In this document: piece by piece, positions 29,875 to 41,380 of the stretch
How positions within the stretch are numbered: position 1 is the first letter of the stretch
How the letters are laid out: each line of letters starts with the position of its first letter
Origin: Astropecten irregularis
Lineage: Eukaryota > Echinodermata > Asteroidea > Paxillosida > Astropectinidae
Direction: 5' to 3'
Assembly (NCBI GenBank): GCA_963971285.1
Contig: OZ020248.1
Coordinates: 2,108,001 to 2,172,000, forward strand
DNA length: 64,000 nucleotides
Position numbers and translations under genes: made by a program
The notes under the pieces: generated by a model
Database searches by the model: none
The model's input: only the letters and a program-made list of their open reading frames with translations
Told to the model about the DNA's origin: nothing

Positions 29875-30125
29875 CTTGAATATAAAACATGACAGAATGT
29901 GTCAATGTACATGTAGATACCTAGCTGTCCCACATAGGAAACTAGTGTAATATTTGCAGGTCAAAAAGTTTTGTATGTATGCATTGTGGGATATGTCTGC
30001 AGTTCACTGCTTATTTGCATACCGTACATACATTTGGATTGAGTTCGGCTCACGCTGGAAAGCCTGTCTAAAACGGGGATAATCTGATAATAAGAACATT
30101 GACGAAGTGAAAACGACAATATCAT

Positions 30126-30533
30126 GGGTGTCGATCCCGGGGGGGGGGGGGGCGATATATCACCCCCCCCCCCCCCCCCCCAATATTTGAGGTGGGGGGA
30201 TGGCGCGTATTATCACCCCCCCCCCCCCCCCATATTTTTTAGGTTGAATGTCATTCAAGTTTATTGTATAGAAATATTACATGATCCGTATTGTGTTTTT
30301 TTTTTAGTCTTTGCAGTGAATTTATACTGTTTAATTCTTCTGAAAATCGTTTTTAAATGCTCTAAAATGCGACATTTCGACTCTGTTTTTATTAAAAAGT
30401 CCCTGGTTTGGTAGGGGGTATCCCACCTCCAACAGCCTTCCCCGGCTCGGTCGCTTCGCTCCCTAGCATAGAATATCAATTCACCAATAATCCCCCCCCC
30501 CCCCCCCCAATCATGAAAAGAAATCGACACCAG
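30126..30533. repeat. G/C-homopolymer inverted-repeat element in transporter intron 1
   Basis: GGTGTCGATCCCGGGGGG at the left and ATCGACACC at the right, with four G or C runs of 12-20. Block 2 of the duplication stops in Ns about 25 bp before this position. Confidence 0.65.
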
Positions 30534-30933
30534 TGGACAACATCATGTAGCAAAACAAGGAAAATCACAAGGCTCAGGAGTACTACAGGGAAAAAATAAG
30601 GACAGGTCAGTTGGCGCGAGGACTGATCCGAGTGCCAAGCAAAGCATTCGGGGAGAAGTCGTTCTCTGCATGTCTTCTATATACAGACATGCATACTGTA
30701 AGCGGTTTTCTCCACGTACCGTGACTTTTCAGGAATCATGGTGATTTAGCAGATTTTGATCAGATTCGGCAGTAGAATTTGCAATACCTTGTGTTTGGAA
30801 ACCAAAATGATATAGGACCTACAAAGTTAATATGCCTGGACAACTGAGACTATACAAATTATGTATTGCAATGCGTGGGTCTACATTTCATTAATAGCAA
30901 CGCGAAAAGGTTTATGACAATTTATGAAATTAC

Positions 30934-31180
30934 TTATCAGTCCGCCAGTCGCTATTGTCATCGCTGTGATCCAGCCAAGTATCCACGTCTTGGTCTGGAA
31001 TTGTGGCTCCAATGACGGTATCATAACGCCCAAACCCTTGATAATGCCGATAGAAACCACGCCGTAGGTCCAGAGTGTTAGCACGGCTACATATCCACTC
31101 TTCCTGCCGTCCACCGCCGGCCTCTCGGCGGCTCCGTCCTCGGCTCTGTCATCGGTATTGTGCGCCTCGTCACCAGCCAT
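30934..31180 (-). CDS. SLC16-like copy 1, exon 1
   Basis: 82 codons plus one base. Starts MAGDEAHNTDDRAEDG, then the first helix (YVAVLTLWTYGVVSIGIIKG) and LGWITAMTIATGGLI. Donor ATAA|gtaatt. Joining it to exon 2 recreates the spacing of the human MCT1 helix 2-3 region residue for residue (SWISS...GPISSILVNKYGSR). Confidence 0.75.
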
Positions 31181-31400
31181 TAAAGGTACACGCCGTCCTC
31201 GTTGCGCTTTTTTGGGCGCTTTTTGGCGCCAATGCATGCCTTTATCATGACTGGAAAGGTCTTTCAAAAGTAGAATAGAACATTCCACACAAATAAACGG
31301 TAGAATTGAGCCGTTTTCATGATAAATACGAAAAACCGTAAGTCACGTGGGTTTTCTGAGTCAAAATTTTGACTCAGAAAACCCACGTGATCATGTGTTA
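31181..31400 (-). promoter_or_regulatory. Presumed promoter-proximal region of transporter copy 1, with a perfect 48-bp palindrome
   Basis: 31343-31390 is a perfect palindrome: arms of 24 bp meeting at AAAATTTT. Each arm carries a CACGTG E-box and an AP-1-like TGAGTCA/TGACTCA. It lies 163 bp upstream of the ATG at 31180. A regulatory role is inference; an extruded cruciform or a trapped mobile end are alternatives. No TATA box was identified. Confidence 0.55.
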
Positions 31401-31959
31401 GTTTCACTTCTAGTCGTTTAAAAGCTTTTTTTGCTATACAAAGTTTAGTATAACTTTTTGTTTAATCGCTGGTTTTCTTTTAATCAAACCTTAACTGTTC
31501 GACCTGGGTATTTCCTCTTTAGAATTAAGAATTTCCAACGCGATAAAGCAACATGTGCATGCCAAATTTAGAATTTATAAAAGACCGGTAACTGCAGGTG
31601 CCCTACCACCTCTGCAGACACAGCCCGTGGGGTCTTGCGACGCATTCAGCCCGAGGCATGGGCCCGTGTAGTGCCAGTGCGGTCCACGCACCCCGTACGT
31701 GAAGCATTTTTGATGCGAGACCGTGCGTCGAGTCACTCACCCGGTCTCCGTTGCATTGGGGGGGGGGGGGATTTTCGAGCCGCGGAGCAAGAATCGAAAG
31801 CCTCGAGATATATAATTTCTTGTCATACATGAAAATCATTTTATGCCATCAAAACCTTTTTGTGTGATTCTCAAAATTATATTGTGTGTTTATGTGGAAA
31901 TCGTTTTGGTCCCTCGAAAATTGTTTCATCGATCATGCCCTCAAAATTCTTTGCATCCC

Positions 31960-32425
31960 AGCCATCAACTCACAAACATTACGTCAACTCGCAATCGTTG
32001 CGTCAACTCGCAAACATTACGTCAACTCGCAAACATTACGTCAACTCGCAAACATTGCATCAACTCGCAAACATTACGTCAACTCGCAACATTTCGTCCC
32101 AGCCGTCAACTCACAAACATTACGTCAACTCGCAATCGTTGTGTCAACTCGCAAACATTGCGTCAACTCGCAAACATTACGTCAACTCGCAAACATTACG
32201 TCAACTCGCAAACATTGCATCAACTCGCAAACATTACGTCAACTTGCAAACATTGCATCAACTCGCAAACATGACGTCAACTTGCAAACATTACGTCAAC
32301 TCGCAAACATTACGTCAACTTGCAAACTTTACGTCAACTCGCAAACATTGCATCTACACGCAAACATTACGTCAACTTGCAAACATTACGTCAACTTGCA
32401 AACATTGCATCAACTCACAAACATT
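31960..32425. repeat. 19-bp minisatellite with higher-order structure
   Basis: About 23 units of CAACTCGCAAACATTACGT (19 bp) with variants CATTGCAT and CAATCGTTGCG. A higher-order step of about 138 bp is marked by CCCAGCC[AG]TCAACTCACAAA at 31959 and 32097. It is open in all plus-strand frames because 19 is not a multiple of three and the unit has no stop. Confidence 0.92.
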
Positions 32426-32429
32426 TTGT

Positions 32430-33454
32430 GAATAATTCTGAAAAGTCTTATGTTTTCAACAGACAGACGGATTCGCCTAATTCAGTAATTGTTTATGTTT
32501 TGCCTATGATTTTTCCATCGTGTACGGTTTGAACGTACGTGTATCGCGTTCCTGGAATTCTCATACGGCAGCTGCAACATTTTTGTCTAGTATGAGAACC
32601 AGTCTAAAACCATTGGTGCGCCACATCCTTTTAACACTTGTTACGGCTCGAAATGCGTATACGCTAACCTTTGACCTTATTTTGATTTCCGTTAATTAAC
32701 CCTATTTAAACGACTTATTTCTGATTTTTTTTCCACGAAAACCTTCACCCAGTGTTCTAGAAATATTGTGTTATACTTTGCACTCTTCATTTTTTTGGAC
32801 TTTGAAGCCGGCGTGTACCTTTAAAATAGATGCCATGGTTGTACGCTGCTTGTATATTCGATATACGGTGTAAAATGAACTCCAACTGGACCTGTTATTC
32901 TTTAAATGGCCGATAGGACCAATGTCACTCACCGGGAACTGAGTCACATCAGTGACTTTGAATAAGTCTGGATTTCTATGTATATTCAAGATTACTTCTC
33001 ACAGCACAAAGGATACAATTCAATTCGTAAAGTGAATTGCCCACAAAAGTTGTTTATACGCTTCATAAAATGGACATGTACATGTAAATACTACACATGC
33101 GATTTATGACCTTGGGGTTTTACACTCAGAAAACGAATGTAAAAAATAAAATATGTAAAGAATATTGTGTAAAAAAATACTTAATTTTTGTAAAATCCCA
33201 TGAAAAAGCTATACACATTTGTTTTGTAAAAATAATTTTTCATATTTTTGGAGTAAACATACAAGTTTACAATGATTGTGTAAAGTTTACATAAGTGAAG
33301 TAAGTACTTTACGTGTATCAAGTGGTAATAAATTAGAGTTCATAACCTCATGGTAAGTTTTACAATACATACATGACAGACATTCAATTTACACAACAAA
33401 CAAGTACTTTCGGGAGTTCGCATATGCGTGGCTTCACTTGACGTACATAACAGC
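32430..33454. other. Intergenic; TTTACA/GTAAAA-rich stretch at 33040-33400
   Basis: The GTAAAA-rich text resembles 42340-42650 on the other side of the small plus-strand gene. Whether these are subterminal regions of one large element is uncertain. Confidence 0.35.
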
Positions 33455-36400
33455 ATGGAAATGGACAACAAACTGAAGGCTTGGAGGTTTGGTCATCTTG
33501 TGAAGGTAATTAACCTTAGTTAATGTTTTCATGTTAATTTGTGTAATATTAAGGTACGGATGGCTGACTTGTGAATGGTTTACCGCCATTTAATATGGAT
33601 TTATAACATGTCAAATACATTATACGCCATGGAAGTTCTACGTCCGTTACAAAATGTGACATTCATATGCGTTGATTTCTGTGTAGTAATTTGAGGACAA
33701 ACTAAATGGACAGAAGTCTCTGAAAAGCTTCTATTAAAGCTTCGTCTTTAAATTTATTCCATCCTGGTAAACCCATCTTCTGAAGGATAAGGACGTCGAT
33801 GTGGGGGAACTATCATCAGGTAGAATCTAGTTGGGACCATTTTCCGGACAGTTGATAACGGTACAGTGGTGCATGCAAACCAGTATTGTTCACAGAAGAT
33901 AATTATGGTTTTTTTTTTTTTTTAATTTTCTTCAGATGAAAGCAACTTGGAATTGTCTGCTCTCCAACTTCCTCTGTTCACTCACTGGCCGACGAAAGGC
34001 GAAATGTGTACGACAGCGGCGTAGCTATGATTTTTTCAGCAGGGGGGCACTGGGGGGCCTGGGAATTTTGTGGGGGGGCACCCGGAATTTTTTCAAAACT
34101 GGAGATTTGCAAAATACGAGAAATGCAGGGGGGGCGGCGGATCCAGCTGGCGTGGGGCAACCTTTTCTTCAAGCAAAAAAAAAAAAAAAAAAACAGAAAA
34201 AAAATTAACTAGACCTGTGTTTGTAGTTAACAAACACTGAGCTGTTTCGCGTCATGTTTTAGAAAATATATATAATATATATAAAATTGACCCAGGACAG
34301 AGAAATAGTTGATCAGCGGTGTATTAATTGTCCTAAACAACTACCAGGAGCGTCGTCACTCATCCAACAGTACACGTATATATAGATGTACATACACACG
34401 GCCATGAAAAACACAGAAATGGCAGTCTACTATAGGCCAGCGCCCATAGTATGTATGGTTGTGCTTATGGGCGGCGGAAACAGCAAAATGACTGATTTTC
34501 TAGGTTGCCGTGCTACTTTTACGTGTACACAATTGGCCCACTACTATGGATAGCCATATCAGCAGTCCAAAAAGTTCCAAAGCACGCGTTTTGTGTTATG
34601 TTTGACTCTAAATGGTTAAATTAATTATTAAAAAAAATCAAAAATCAGTTGATGACATCATCGTGACGTCACTTCGCACTAGGGATACTAATACCATTTC
34701 CTACCTACCCACCAAGTTTCATTACGATCGGATATTCGCTTATATGTGTTTCTGGGGAAAAATGGCAAAATTAAATATTCAAAAATCGATAAAAAACCAA
34801 CCGATGACGTCATCGTGACGTTACTTCACATGTAGGATACTAGTACCATTCCCTACCTACCCACCAAGTTTCATTACCATCGGATATTCCCTTATGTGTG
34901 AATCTGAAAATCAGATTTTTGATGACGTCATCATGACGTCACAACGTTTTTTTATTTTGTGGTATGTGCCTATAGCCTAACAAACATTTTGCCGAAAGAA
35001 TTTCGAAAATACGACTTGTCGTTCATGAGATATAAAGAAAAGGTCCAAAAATTTAATAATTCGTATAAAATCACACGATGACGTCATCGACACGTGACTG
35101 CAATTTTTGTCTATAACACGTGCCCATATACTTGCATACCAAGCTTGAGCTGCATCGGACTTACCGTGCCGGAGATAAAGAGCCTTAAAATTTGCTCTTT
35201 TATGATGACGTAATTGTGCATGTGATGACGTCACGATGACGTACATACGCGGGACACTATTCGGGGTGGTGGTCTAACTATGTGCCAAGTATGAAGTTGA
35301 TCGGAATTCGCATAAAGTGACTTGTAGAAAAACCCTGTGTTATGTCTATGGGAAAAAAGGGAACAAGAAAAAAAACAAGAAAAAACTAGAGGTTATGGCT
35401 GTTTTGCAAACAGCACATAAGGCTTTTCCGCATATGATATAAATTGGAGAATTGTGTCACCAAGAAAGACCTTCCCAAACATTGATATTTGGCAAAAGAA
35501 TCATGATCCTATCTCTTACCACTTTTAAATGAGGAGCTACTTCCTGTTTGACCGGAAGTTGAAGTCACAGAGGTCAAGCACTATGTCACAAAGAAGGACC
35601 TAGCCTAATATTGATATTTGGTAAAAGAATCATGATCCTAGCTCTTACCACTTTTAAATGAGGAGCTACTGTCTGTTTGACCAGAAGTTGAGGTCACAGA
35701 GGTCAAGCACTATGTCACAAAGAAGGACCTAGCCTAACATTGATATTTGGTGAAAGAATCATGATCCTAGCTCTTACCACTTTTAAATGAGGAGCTACTT
35801 CCTGTTTGACCGGAAGTAGAGGTCACAGAGGTCAAGCAATGTGTCAAAAAGAAAGACCCTCCCTAACATTGATATTTGGTGAAAGAATCATGATCATAGC
35901 TCTTACCACTTTCAAATGAGGAGCCACTTCCTGTTTGACCGGAAGTAGAGGTCACAGAGGTCAAATATTGTGACAAAAAGAAAGAGCCTCCCTAACATTG
36001 ATATTTGGTGAAAGAATCATGATCCTAGCTCTTACCACTTTTAAATAAGGAGCTACTTCCTGTTTGACCGGAAGTAGAGGTTACAGAGGTCAAGCAATAT
36101 GTTACAAAGAAAGACCTAGCCTAACATTGATATTTGGTAAAAGAATGAACTTAATATCTCAAACGGTTGATTTTTTGTTGATTTTTTAAGATTTTGATAA
36201 TTTTATTCAAATTGCTTGTAATTTGACACCTGATGACGTCATGATGACGTAAATCTTCGCGGCACATCTACCCTATAGGGACTTTGTTTGGACCAAGTTT
36301 AGTTAAGATTGAAACTTTAAAACTGCCAAAAGTGGGGCGTATAAAACCCCTGTGCTGAGGCTATGGGTTTTTTCGACAAGAAGAAGAAGAAGAAGAAGAA

Positions 36401-39400
36401 GAAGAAACTAGAGGTTATGGCTGTTTTGCAAACAGCACATAAGGCTTTTCCGGATAAAATATAAATTGGAGAATTGTGTCACCAAGAAAGACCTTCCCTA
36501 ACATTGATATTTGGCAAAAGAATCATGATCCTAGCTCTTACCACTTTTAAATGACGAGCTACTTCCTGTTTCACCGGAAGTAGAGGTCACAGAGGTCAAG
36601 CAATGTGTCACAAAGAAAGACCTTGACTAACATTGATATTTGGCGAAAGAATCATGATCCTAGCTCTTACCACTTTTAAATGACGAGCTACTTCCTGTTT
36701 GACCGGAAGTAGAGGTCACAGAGGTCAAGCAATGTGTCGCAAAGAAAGACCTTCCCTAACAATCACTTTTGGTGAAAGAATCATGATCATAGCTCTTACC
36801 ACTTTTAAATGAGTAGCTACTTCCTGTTTGACCGGAAGTAGAGGTCACAGAGGTCAAGCAATGTGTCACAAAGAAAGACCTTGACTAACATTGACATTTG
36901 GCGAAAGAATCATGATCCTAGCTCTTACCACTTTTAAATGAGGAGCTACTTCCTGTTTGACCGGAAGTAGAGGTCACAGAGGTCAAGCAATGTGTCGCAA
37001 AGAAAGACCTTCCCTAACATTGACATTTGGCGCAAGAATCAACTTTATATCTCAAACGGTCGATTTTTTGTTGATTTTTAAATATTTTGATTATTAAATT
37101 TAAATTGCTTGTAATTTGACACCTGATGACGTCATGATGACGTAATTTACCGGGACACAACTAGGGTATATGGACTTACTTTAGACCAAGTTTGATTAAA
37201 ATTGGCTCTTTTAAAAATACCAAAGTCGAACGTAGAAGAATTTGTGTGCAAATCCTATGGGATTTGAGGAGAAGAAAAAGAAGAAAAAAAAAAAAAATCT
37301 GAACAAAAATATTACCTTTTCCGATTAAAATCGGAAAAGCCAAAAAAATCAGAACAAAAACAAAGGCTTTTCCGCTATCACGGAAAAGCCAAAAATAAGA
37401 AAAACAAAAGCTGTTCCGCTGCATGCGAAACAGCTAATAAAAGGGAAACAGAAAGACTCCAAAAGAGCTGAAAAAGAGGGGGAAGACAAAATTAGCTAGC
37501 TTTGATCGTCCCGAAACGCATCCATCGCTATTGAATTGGTGCATTTTATTTCCACGCTCCCTGGAAAATCATGGATAAGCGCGAAGGCCTTGCGGCCGGG
37601 GTCCAGGGCCCGCTTAAGGGCCCTGGAAGCTCAGGGGTTCTAGATATTCTCTGGTGCAATCTGAGCCTTATTTTGGAAGCAATTGTTCCGATAAATTTAT
37701 TCATTTATTTATTTTATTACTTCATTATTTCTTTTTAATCCAACACTAATGAGCGGGAGAAATTCAATCTGGGGACCAGACTAACTAGCCAAACCAGACA
37801 AAATGGCAGATGGGCTGTTTTGAAGTTCGCAACCGTAAGCGCGGAAGAAAATTGCATTTTTACACTGAAATTTTGCACAGATTTCTTCACTGTAGGGTTT
37901 TAAGGACTCAGGAACATTTGCTGAAAGTAAAAAATATCATTTTGGAACAGTAAAAGCTGTTTTATAGCTATCATACCCTACAGATAACGCTTATTTTTTT
38001 TCTATACCCACGATTTTTTGTGGGGGGGGGGGGGGGGCACCTGGGGGGGGGGCACGCCGAATTTGTGGGGGGGGGCGCTACGCCCCTGGTAAGATTATAC
38101 CTATTCAATTTCCACTTCAACGGATCGTGAAATCTTGATTTCTGATGGGGAGTGCATGTTTGGTTGGCACCGTCCAAATTTACGCAAATGTATTCCCTGT
38201 TTATAGGATCACTGCACTTACCTTTACATTATTAATATTAATTTTACAAATCCTAATTTGCTTATATTGCTTGTTTATTAATGCTTTGAAAAATATCCTT
38301 GGAATTTAATCGTTTTATTTTAAAAGCCAAACGTTCTATGCGAGACTTTGAATATTCTATACCATATTGTATTTTTAGTAGCATTCGTATGCCGATTTAC
38401 CTATAAACCATGCATAATTTGCATCATTAGCATTAGGCTTAGTATGCCATCCTTGTGTGTACTTTTTGGCGAGGCACCAAAAACAAGTTAGGCTTCGTTT
38501 TGGGGGGAATTGGTTTGCATGTTATGCATGGTGCATGTCCGCCCACGCAACTGTATATTCGTGTTCTTGTGGAGTTTTTTAATCTTTACAATGTATAGGC
38601 CACACCACTTGACAAGTTGACCAATTACAATGTAGGCCTATATGTGATTTAAGGTCCGACAAAAACTGCCGCCATTTTGTCCGACATAACTTTATAACTT
38701 TTCTTTTTTTTACACACTTTTTGTCGTGATATCAGAAATGGCTTGCACTGAATTGAAGTAGGCCTATTCATAATGACCCGTGTCATGGTGACGACGTGGC
38801 GCGCTATATACATAACAAGAAGTGCACGCAATTCACGGCCTTTACAGGATTCCCAAGACGTTGTTTCGGAGGTCTTTACGTATTATGTACATGTACGTGC
38901 GTACGGGTCAGTGCGGGTAACTGGTTCGTACGTATCCACACGTCCAACAACGTCACGGTCGTGAACCAAGACCAAGGGCCTTTTCCAAACCTCGGCTCCG
39001 GCTCAGGCTCCGGCTTCGGCTCCATTTCGTGACTCCATTTTTGAATAACAGGTATCAAAATAGAGGCTTTCGGTTACGGATTGGAAGTAGATACTCTATT
39101 TTGAACAAGAAAACAGATTCAGCTTCAATGAAAAGCTACAACCTACATTTTCAGCATATGGATGACAGCGCCGGAGCCTGACCCGGAGCCGGAGCCGAGG
39201 TTTGGAAAAGGGACTTGATGAATACCGAGTCAGTTCCGAGCACAGTGCCGAGTAAGGGCCGAGTCCGAGTAGGGGAGTCCTGGGGCCAATTTCATAAAAC
39301 TGTTAAGCGAAAAAATTTGCTGGCTTAATAAAAACAGGGATAACAACCAAATTTCCACGTGTCGTGTATCACTTGTGATTGTTATTTGGCTGTTGTTCGA

Positions 39401-41380
39401 TGACCATGAATATCAAATGGAATTTTTAATGGTGGTTTGTTTCATTGGGCAAGACATTTTTGTGCTGAGCAAATTTTTGTGCTTAACAGTTTTATGAAAT
39501 TGGCCCCCGGGCAAAAAACCGAGGAGTCGAGTTTTTCAGAGAGTCCGAGTACGAAATTCTGAAATAAAAGTTTCAGAATGGTAATTTATGTTCGTGTCCT
39601 TGAACAATACTCGTTGAAATTAAAATGACTGCGCATGAATAAGCAACGAGCTGGTGCTAATCTTTCAAAATTGCAATTGCATTTTAATGTGTAAGTTAAT
39701 GCTAATTTCATGCAAATCCCTTATTTTGAATTAATTTGTGGTATGTGCCTATAGCCTAACAAACATTTTGCCGAAAGAATTTCGAAAATACGACTTGTCG
39801 TTCATGAGATATAAAGAAAAGGTCCAAAAATTTAATAATTCGTATAAAATCACAGGATGACGTCATCGACACGTGACTGCAATTTTTGTCTATAACACGT
39901 GCCCATATACTTGCATACCAAGCTTGAGCTGCATCGGACTTACCGTGCCGGAGATAAAGAGCCTTAAAATTTGCTCTTTTATGATGACGTAATTGTGCAT
40001 GTGATGACGTCACGATGACGTACATACGCGGGACACTATTCGGGGTGGTGGTCTAACTATGTGCCAAGTATGAAGTTGATCGGAATTCGCATAAAGTGAC
40101 TTGTAGAAAAACCCTGTGTTATGTCTATGGGAAAAAAGGGAACAAGAAAAAAAACAAGAAAACAAAAATAAGAAAAACAAAAGCTGTTCCGCTGCATGCG
40201 AAACAGCTAATAAAAGGGAAACAGAAAGACTCCAAAAGAGCTGAAAAAGAGGGGGAAGACAAAATTAGCTAGCTTTGATCGTCCCGAAACGCATCCATCG
40301 CTATTGAATTGGTGCATTTTATTTCCACGCTCCCTGGAAAATCATGGATAAGCGCGAAGGCCTTGCGGCCGGGGTCCAGGGCCCGCTTAAGGGCCCTGGA
40401 AGCTCAGGGGTTCTAGATATTCTCTGGTGCAATCTGAGCCTTATTTTGGAAGCAATTGTTCCGATAAATTTATTCATTTATTTATTTTATTACTTCATTA
40501 TTTCTTTTTAATCCAACACTAATGAGCGGGAGAAATTCAATCTGGGGACCAGACTAACTAGCCAAACCAGACAAAATGGCAGATGGGCTGTTTTGAAGTT
40601 CGCAAACCGTAAGCGCGTAAGAAAATTGCATTTTTACACTGAAATTTTGCACAGATTTCTTCACTATAGAGTTTTAAGGACTCAGGAACATTTGCTGAAA
40701 GTAAAAACAAATTTTGGAACAGTAGAAGCTGTTAAGTTGTTTTTATTTCCTTTATAGCTATCATACCCTGCAGATAACACTTAAATTTTTTTCTATACCT
40801 ACGATTTTTTGTGGGGGGGCACCTGGGGGGGCACACAGAATTTGTGGGGGGGCACGTGCCCCCCCAGGCCCCCCCGTAGCTACGCCGCTGGTGTACGACA
40901 ACATAATCCTTCACTGAGACTTCATCAGTTTTTTTTATCGATGTTCACTCGGTAAGTACCAATTTTTACTTAGATGTTGCAGAGTCTATTTTTACATGAA
41001 GTCAAATATCAAAATTACAATGTAACAACAGGATCCATGACTGAAAACCGCTAAATATGAAGACCTTCAATAAACTTCGGGAATGCTCATGGGATCTGGA
41101 TGTAATTAAGCTCATTATGAATCATAGAAAACTACATATGCGGCAGAGGACTTACGAGTCCCAGGTTTGAATGAAAATTGACCCTGAAATGTTTTTTTTT
41201 CTTCAAATAATTATTCCATAGTGCCTCTGATAAATACAGTCGTACGTGGTCTAATTATTTGCTTTCAATTTGTGTGTCCATTTCTTCAGGAGAACAATCA
41301 CCAAGAAGATGGAACAACAAAATCACAGCCGTTTTGATTCTTGTCCTGTGGTGACACCAATAGCTCTTCAACAAGACTAG
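33455..41380 (+). CDS. Possible small three-exon gene of unknown function, middle exon split by a hAT-like insertion
   Basis: Exon 1 (33455-33505) reads MEMDNKLKAWRFGHLVK with donor AAG|gtaatt. Exon 2 starts at 33936 after a strong poly-T/ttcttcag acceptor and reads MKATWNCLLSNFLCSLTGRR to 34013, where the insertion begins. It resumes at 40899-40951 and ends at ACTCG|gtaagt. Exon 3 starts at 41290 (ttcttcag|GA) and reads RTITKKMEQQNHSRFDSCPV to a TAG at 41378-41380. Counting the 8-bp target duplication once, all joins stay in frame and give about 90 codons. I recognise no domain. A further plausible short exon is at 41518-41600. It may be a non-coding transcript or part of an older mobile element rather than a protein gene. 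Confidence 0.35.
34600..35380. repeat. Tandem degenerate repeats carrying TGACGTCA words
   Basis: GATGACGTCATCGTGACGT-type words recur at 34640, 34803, 34920, 35078 and 35202-35240. The text around CACCAAGTTTCATTA repeats with a step of about 155 bp. It resembles a diverged satellite. Confidence 0.65.
35384..37290. repeat. Satellite: two blocks of about 1 kb, each of ~130-bp units
   Basis: Blocks start at 35384 and 36407 with ACTAGAGGTTATGGCTGTTT. Together they contain nine units of 127-131 bp keyed on ATCATGATCCTAGCTCTTAC and ACTTCCTGTTTGACCGGAAG. Each block ends with CACCTGATGACGTCATGATG. The ACTTCC...GGAAGT pair in each unit is a small inverted repeat. Confidence 0.88.
37300..38088. repeat. 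Right part of hAT-like copy A, with short hairpins
   Basis: Hairpin words CTTTTCCGATTAAAATCGGA, CTTTTCCGCTATCACGGAAA and GCTGTTCCGCTGCATGCG line up at 37315-37435. The segment ends at CTACGCCCCTG, itself a hAT-type terminus. The same text recurs at 40160-40890. Confidence 0.65.
38977..39212. repeat. Family A MITE inside the hAT-like element
   Basis: GGCCTTTTCCAAACCTCGGC ... GCCGAGGTTTGGAAAAGG, the best-preserved copy in the window, 236 bp with matching ends over about 30 bp. Confidence 0.82.
39282..39507. repeat. Family E MITE inside the hAT-like element
   Basis: GGGGCCAATTTCATAAAACT ... AGTTTTATGAAATTGGCCCC, 226 bp. It lies within a GAGTCCGAGT-rich stretch (39220-39570) that it interrupts. 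Confidence 0.82.
39735..40890. repeat. Internal duplicate (copy B) of 34957-35383 joined to 37391-38088
   Basis: Nearly identical to copy A, but the two satellite blocks (35384-37390) are missing. The junction lies in A-rich text (AACAAGAAAACAAAAATAAG). Confidence 0.85.

Larger units (their letters stand above)
28226..30110. repeat. Segmental duplication, block 1 (pairs with 43430-45472)
   Basis: Exons 2-4 of the transporter and much intron text are nearly identical between the two blocks. They differ mainly in the intron between exons 3 and 4, where block 2 has a LINE fragment and the rest is unalignable by eye. Confidence 0.85.
28236..31180 (-). pseudogene. SLC16/monocarboxylate-transporter-like gene, copy 1, with an in-frame stop
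   Basis: Four exons (30934-31180, 29731-29874, 28648-29469, 28236-28351) join with phase-1 introns to 442 codons plus TAA, the usual size for a 12-helix SLC16-type MFS carrier. Family marks: a cytoplasmic acidic N-terminus then DGRKSGYVAVLTLW (a weak form of the [DE]G..GW motif), GPLAGVLSRQFGSGYV after helix 2, TGIARTGSSFG and LNTYGWR in exon 3, and GLIYDQTGSYNAALVFLG before the last helix. Such carriers move monocarboxylates or related solutes, usually with protons. The substrate is unknown here. The codon at 29303-29305 is TGA (codon 186), where copy 2 has GGA (Gly) in the conserved GWRGA loop; the rest is open. This may be a broken copy, a polymorphism or a sequence error. The start at 31180 gives a normal N-terminus, but the frame is open upstream to 31288. 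Confidence 0.75.
34014..40890. mobile_element. hAT-like DNA transposon insertion, nonautonomous, 6.9 kb
   Basis: 14-bp inverted ends CAGCGGCGTAGCTA / TAGCTACGCCGCTG and an exact 8-bp target duplication GTGTACGA at 34006-34013 and 40891-40898, the mark of the hAT superfamily. No transposase-sized open frame inside. Contents: G-rich ends, a CRE-rich and satellite section (34600-37300), an internal duplication (34957-38088 with 39735-40890), a family A MITE and a family E MITE. Confidence 0.82.

Noticed and set aside
31843-32435. Three parallel open frames of 143-191 codons
   Set aside because: 19-bp array without stops; listed as a repeat, with coding potential left open.
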